Assembly (NCBI GenBank): GCA_048594725.1
Contig: JBMDXA010000146.1
Span: forward strand, 14,059-78,058
Length of the DNA: 64,000 bases
Reading direction: 5' to 3'
Source: JAFDZV01 sp048594725
GTDB lineage: Bacteria; Bacteroidota; Ignavibacteria; OLB7
Below the pieces are notes generated by a model. The model was given only the letters and a program-made list of their open reading frames with translations. It was not told the origin of the DNA and did no database searches. Made by a program: the position numbers and the translations under genes. How positions within the stretch are numbered: position 1 is the stretch's first letter; every line of letters begins with the position of its first letter. Positions 60,773-64,000 of this stretch are shown piece after piece.

Positions 60773-63496
60773 ATGTCCATACTCCGCTCCTTGTCGCTGA
60801 TGGCGGCACTACTGTTCCTGCTCGCAAGTCCTTTGCTGGCGCAGCGGGAGGATACTCCCATTTCTTCTCCCGACCCCGGGTACAGGATGCTGGAATCGGC
60901 CAAGGTGCAGGGAGCCGATTCGGCCAATGGTCAGGTGATGGTGGTATGGGCCACTACCGAGCTCGGCCCCGACAGTTCCGCCCGCCTGGCGCTCTATACC
61001 CAGCTCGTACGCAACGGACAACCGCTCGGAGTTGCACTGCGGCTCGGGAAGCCCGGCTCCATCCATTCTCCCTCGTTCAGCATCGGTGCCATCGGTGATG
61101 ATTTTCTGATATTCTACAACGATAGTTCCGCACCGGCGGGAACATATTCCCAGATATTCAACGCGCGAACTCTATCTCTGGAAGCGCCACGGAAGATCAA
61201 TAATGAATTCAGCATAAATATCGAAAATAATCGGCGGCTTCCAGTATTCGGTGATGCCGGGCATGGCTGGCGTATTATCTGGTACACCTATCGGCCAGGA
61301 GCCGGAACGCGAACATGGAATTATCGTTTCGATTCGCACGGGGCTATTCTGGACAGCGGTCAGATCGGCAGCACGGTCGCAGGGGGTGTCCTGTTGAATT
61401 CCGCCGTGCCGGAAATGGCTCTGATTGGAAATTCCCAGTGGGAGAAGAGCTATATCGTGAACCGGAATACAGGGAGGATGACATCGAAGGGGGCTCCAGG
61501 ATTCCTGGAGCCTTTTCATGTCGGAACCGATGGCTCTCTGCTGGTGCAGCGCGACAGTATACTGTTTTTATATACCAGATTCGGCGATACCGTCCCATCT
61601 GTGGGGAGAATACTTCCAGTGGGGTTGTTGAATCTTATTCCTCGCCAGGGGCTGGTATGGCGTGATACGGGAGGGCGGATTATTCTGTATTACATCGTCG
61701 TGTCCAGCGGATCGGAGAAGGAACAACGCCTGCCGTCGTATTCGATCGTGCGGCTGCGGATGGAAACGTTTGCCTCGGCGATCCGGATCGACACGCTTCC
61801 GGGAGATGTGATAGAGGGGCCGGCGAAATTCAAGTACAGACTGATTGCCTATGGCCGTAATGCGGGATGCAACAATCAGGCGGCCGTCTATGCCGGATTC
61901 TCCGAGAACGAATCCAGTTTCATGCATTATCTCCACTCCTTCCTGATGGATAGCCAGGGAGCTATCAGCGATACCGGCGTCCTGGTCAATATGCCGTGCG
62001 TTCCCTCTGCGTTGAGTCTGGGCAGGCGGGAGAACGATTCGCTCAGTATCGTGGAGCTGCATCTGGCCGATACGATTACTCTTGCCGTGCCGGTCGCGCG
62101 CAAATTCCCTCCAACGCGGCTCCAGCCAGGTATTGTGCCGTTTCCCGGAGCTTTAGTCTGTACCTGGCGTGAAGCGGACACCGCAATTCACGACGTGCAG
62201 GGCCGGTGGGATCTTCAGGGGGATACAATACGGGACAGGATCGTCTACCTTCCTCCTCCGCGTGTGGAGTTCGATGGAGGCCTCCGTGAGCCGGAAAGAA
62301 TTTCGCAGGATAGCAATAGAGCTTTTCCGGGAAATGTGGGCCTGGCTTACAATTATACAACCGAGGGAATCGGTGTGATGTACCGAAGCGAGAAGGACCC
62401 TCAGCGTTTGGAACGAGTATCTACTTCCCGGTACGCATTTGCCCGTCCGGGAGAGGCTGGATGGAAAAATCTCGATAAGATCGTAAAAGCAGGGAGCTGG
62501 ATCGGCAATCCGCAGGATGTCAAATGGACAGGGAGCATTATCGGATGCGATCCCGATTCATCCACCATCGCGGTTCTGATACGGAAGTATGAGCATCGGC
62601 AGTTCCGCAGTTATTCTCTGTACTCCTACCATCCGGCCGGTCTATCGTGGACGCTGGACGTGCTTCCGGGCGTGCATGAGAAAACGACCATTATTCCAAT
62701 GGGAACCAGAACATATATCGCTATCGATTCCGCCAGGAGCCTGCTCGTACGGGAGGGGAAGATAGCCGGCTCGCTTTCTCTCTCCCAGGCCGGCCGGATG
62801 GATGCGAAATATCACAAGGTCTATGGCCCCCGCTTCGCCCGCACATCCTGGGATGCCGATGATACCACGCGCTTTCATGTGGAGATATTCGACACGCTCG
62901 GAAACCGCCTGCACGCGGCCGCGATAACGATGCGGTCGAAGACCGATGATTATATGCTGCTGCCGTTCCGCGCCGATTCCTCGTTCGTGATCCTGTTCGG
63001 CGGAGATCGCGGTGTGCGCGGAACCGTGCTGCGAAAGGATCTCACGCCGGTCGTTGTCGATACGCTCCTGAGCGCCACGGCCGGCCGGGTCTCGCATCCG
63101 GCAGGAGCATTCCGGGGCGACACGCTCTTTCTGGTCTGGGAGGACTATCGCGGGAATGTCAGCCGCATCTACGGGACCTATCACAGCGGCTCGTGGCTGC
63201 CGTCGTCGGTGGAGGAGGAGCCGCGGATCTCCGCGAGTGATGATGATGCCGCGTTCATCTATCCGAACCCGGCCGGCGATGACATGACCATAACGGCATA
63301 CAGTGGTAACGGCAATGGCATTCTCTACGATATGAGCGATGTGCTCGGCCGCGAGATCCTGCGCGGAAGGATAGGTGAGGGAGAGATCGGGGAGCTGAGC
63401 ACGATGGTTGATATTTCCGCCGTTCCGCCGGGAACCTATATCGTACGAGTATGGAATAATGGCAGGGCCAGAGCGCAGGTGGTGATAAAACGATAG
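60773..63496 (+). CDS. T9SS cargo protein, 907 residues, paralogue B
   Basis: The protein begins MSILRSLSLMAALLFLLASPLLAQ (signal peptide). The body parallels the gene at 47134: both open with a line of the type ADSxxGxxxVVWxTT, have short Phe/Leu/Tyr-Asn-Asp motifs (FLIFYND here), and end before a T9SS type-A sorting domain (about 828-907: AFIYPNPAGDDMTITAY, MSDVLGREILRG, AVPPGTYIVRVWNNGRARAQVVIKR). Equal length (907) supports a recent or constrained duplication. It is followed by a 12-bp hairpin terminator. Confidence 0.87.
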   Translation: MSILRSLSLMAALLFLLASPLLAQREDTPISSPDPGYRMLESAKVQGADSANGQVMVVWATTELGPDSSARLALYTQLVRNGQPLGVALRLGKPGSIHSPSFSIGAIGDDFLIFYNDSSAPAGTYSQIFNARTLSLEAPRKINNEFSINIENNRRLPVFGDAGHGWRIIWYTYRPGAGTRTWNYRFDSHGAILDSGQIGSTVAGGVLLNSAVPEMALIGNSQWEKSYIVNRNTGRMTSKGAPGFLEPFHVGTDGSLLVQRDSILFLYTRFGDTVPSVGRILPVGLLNLIPRQGLVWRDTGGRIILYYIVVSSGSEKEQRLPSYSIVRLRMETFASAIRIDTLPGDVIEGPAKFKYRLIAYGRNAGCNNQAAVYAGFSENESSFMHYLHSFLMDSQGAISDTGVLVNMPCVPSALSLGRRENDSLSIVELHLADTITLAVPVARKFPPTRLQPGIVPFPGALVCTWREADTAIHDVQGRWDLQGDTIRDRIVYLPPPRVEFDGGLREPERISQDSNRAFPGNVGLAYNYTTEGIGVMYRSEKDPQRLERVSTSRYAFARPGEAGWKNLDKIVKAGSWIGNPQDVKWTGSIIGCDPDSSTIAVLIRKYEHRQFRSYSLYSYHPAGLSWTLDVLPGVHEKTTIIPMGTRTYIAIDSARSLLVREGKIAGSLSLSQAGRMDAKYHKVYGPRFARTSWDADDTTRFHVEIFDTLGNRLHAAAITMRSKTDDYMLLPFRADSSFVILFGGDRGVRGTVLRKDLTPVVVDTLLSATAGRVSHPAGAFRGDTLFLVWEDYRGNVSRIYGTYHSGSWLPSSVEEEPRISASDDDAAFIYPNPAGDDMTITAYSGNGNGILYDMSDVLGREILRGRIGEGEIGELSTMVDISAVPPGTYIVRVWNNGRARAQVVIKR

Positions 63497-63527
63497 ACAT
63501 ACGATGAAGCCATGAAGCAACATGCCG

Positions 63528-63563
63528 GCGGGGAGATGGGATTCCATCTCCCCGCTCCCGTTT
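63528..63563 (+). terminator. Intrinsic terminator after the second 907-residue gene
   Basis: GCGGGGAGATGG pairs perfectly with CCATCTCCCCGC around a 4-base loop, then TCCCGTTTCTG. It lies 31 bp after the stop. Confidence 0.75.
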
Positions 63564-63727
63564 CTGTCCGGGTCCCGGTTTTCTGTTCGGAAAACGTACA
63601 CCACCACCACACCGCGACACGCGGAATTCTCCAAAAATCACCATAAATCCCTTCTGGCACGGTCCTGTTAGTACCCCTTTTCAGAACAGCAAGAAAACAA
63701 CTTCAAAAACTCAAGTCTCCTACGATC

Positions 63728-64000
63728 ATGAACAAGTTCTTCTCGACCCTCTCCGCTCTCGCCGCCTTCGTCCTGCTCGGCAACCTCGCCTTCGCACAGT
63801 CGGCCAGCCTCAACGGCACCGCCACGATCATCACCCCGATCACCGCGACCGCCACCGCCCCGCTGGCCTTCGGGACCATCAGCAAGGGCGCTACCGCCAG
63901 CATCGCGGCCACGGCCGCCTCGGCTGCTGCGGTCACCTTCAGCGGCGATGAAAGCGACAACATCACCATCACGGTGCCGGCCTCGCTGACGCTCTCGACG
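63728..64000 (+). CDS. DUF4402-like secreted protein, cut by window edge
   Basis: From ATG 63728, 91 codons reach the window edge without a stop. A signal peptide (MNKFFSTLSALAAFVLLGNLAFAQ) is followed by ASLNGTATIITPITATATAPLAFGTISKGATASIAATAASAAAVTFSG, the pattern of DUF4402 proteins (LxFGxI...G...A...V.FxG). These are small secreted or surface proteins of unknown role in Bacteroidota and Proteobacteria. Codon use is extremely C-ending, as in highly expressed genes. Confidence 0.85.
   Translation, partial: MNKFFSTLSALAAFVLLGNLAFAQSASLNGTATIITPITATATAPLAFGTISKGATASIAATAASAAAVTFSGDESDNITITVPASLTLST

Overview
The window is GC-rich and densely coded on both strands. It looks like a chromosome piece from the Bacteroidota/Chlorobi side of the FCB group, possibly a Kapabacteria- or Ignavibacteria-like lineage. 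Three large secreted proteins end in type-A type IX secretion (T9SS) sorting domains. The promoters I can read have the Bacteroidota form TTG-N20-TAnnTTTG (rplU, EVE gene, XRE gene). Many starts have no clear Shine-Dalgarno sequence. Lipoproteins, beta-barrel-like proteins and a DUF4402 protein add to this picture. The lineage call is inference.

Positions 1-22.5 kb are mostly core genome: crtI (cut by the left edge), a small outer-membrane-like protein, maf, rplU-rpmA, mdh, two tandem related lipoproteins, dsbD, ilvE, a HAD phosphatase, a PgpH-type 7TM-HD phosphodiesterase followed by two unknown genes and xerD, a fatty-acid-hydroxylase-like protein, and a 955-residue glycine-rich/coiled-coil protein without a signal peptide.

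Positions 22.6-27.4 kb look acquired. The centre is clearly more AT-rich and carries an EVE-domain protein, an SH3-like membrane protein, a DUF262/HNH (GmrSD-like) protein, a 38-residue basic protein and an XRE regulator facing a 64-residue ORF across three copies of a 17-bp palindrome. This is a plausible modification-dependent defence locus.

Positions 27.4-45 kb are an accessory zone of single small enzymes (DHFR-like, VOC, DinB, NmrA, GNAT, alpha/beta hydrolase, DUF3224, tyrosine phosphatase, PNPOx-like) and two glycosidases of families GH18 and GH38 that lack signal peptides. It also holds a DUF2235 gene remnant, an odd tRNA-Ile(GAU) placed 26 bp before a 798-residue protein of unknown function, and a ClpP homologue that has lost its whole catalytic triad. 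The tRNA/798-residue pair and the dead ClpP are the best candidates for undescribed biology.

Positions 45-64 kb hold secreted proteins (a SdrD-like protein, three T9SS cargo proteins including two 907-residue paralogues, and a DUF4402 protein). Between them are an LLM flavin oxidoreductase, a 14-TM MFS exporter, a DeaD-type RNA helicase, a UPF0324 transporter and a QueG/reductive-dehalogenase-like iron-sulfur protein. No T9SS machinery gene lies in the window.

Intergenic spaces carry several dispersed repeat families: heptamer-like AATCGAAAATCC tracts, GTGCTTAGGG tracts, hairpin elements with gcgggcttcgcccgc, and a 120-135 bp palindromic element present twice.
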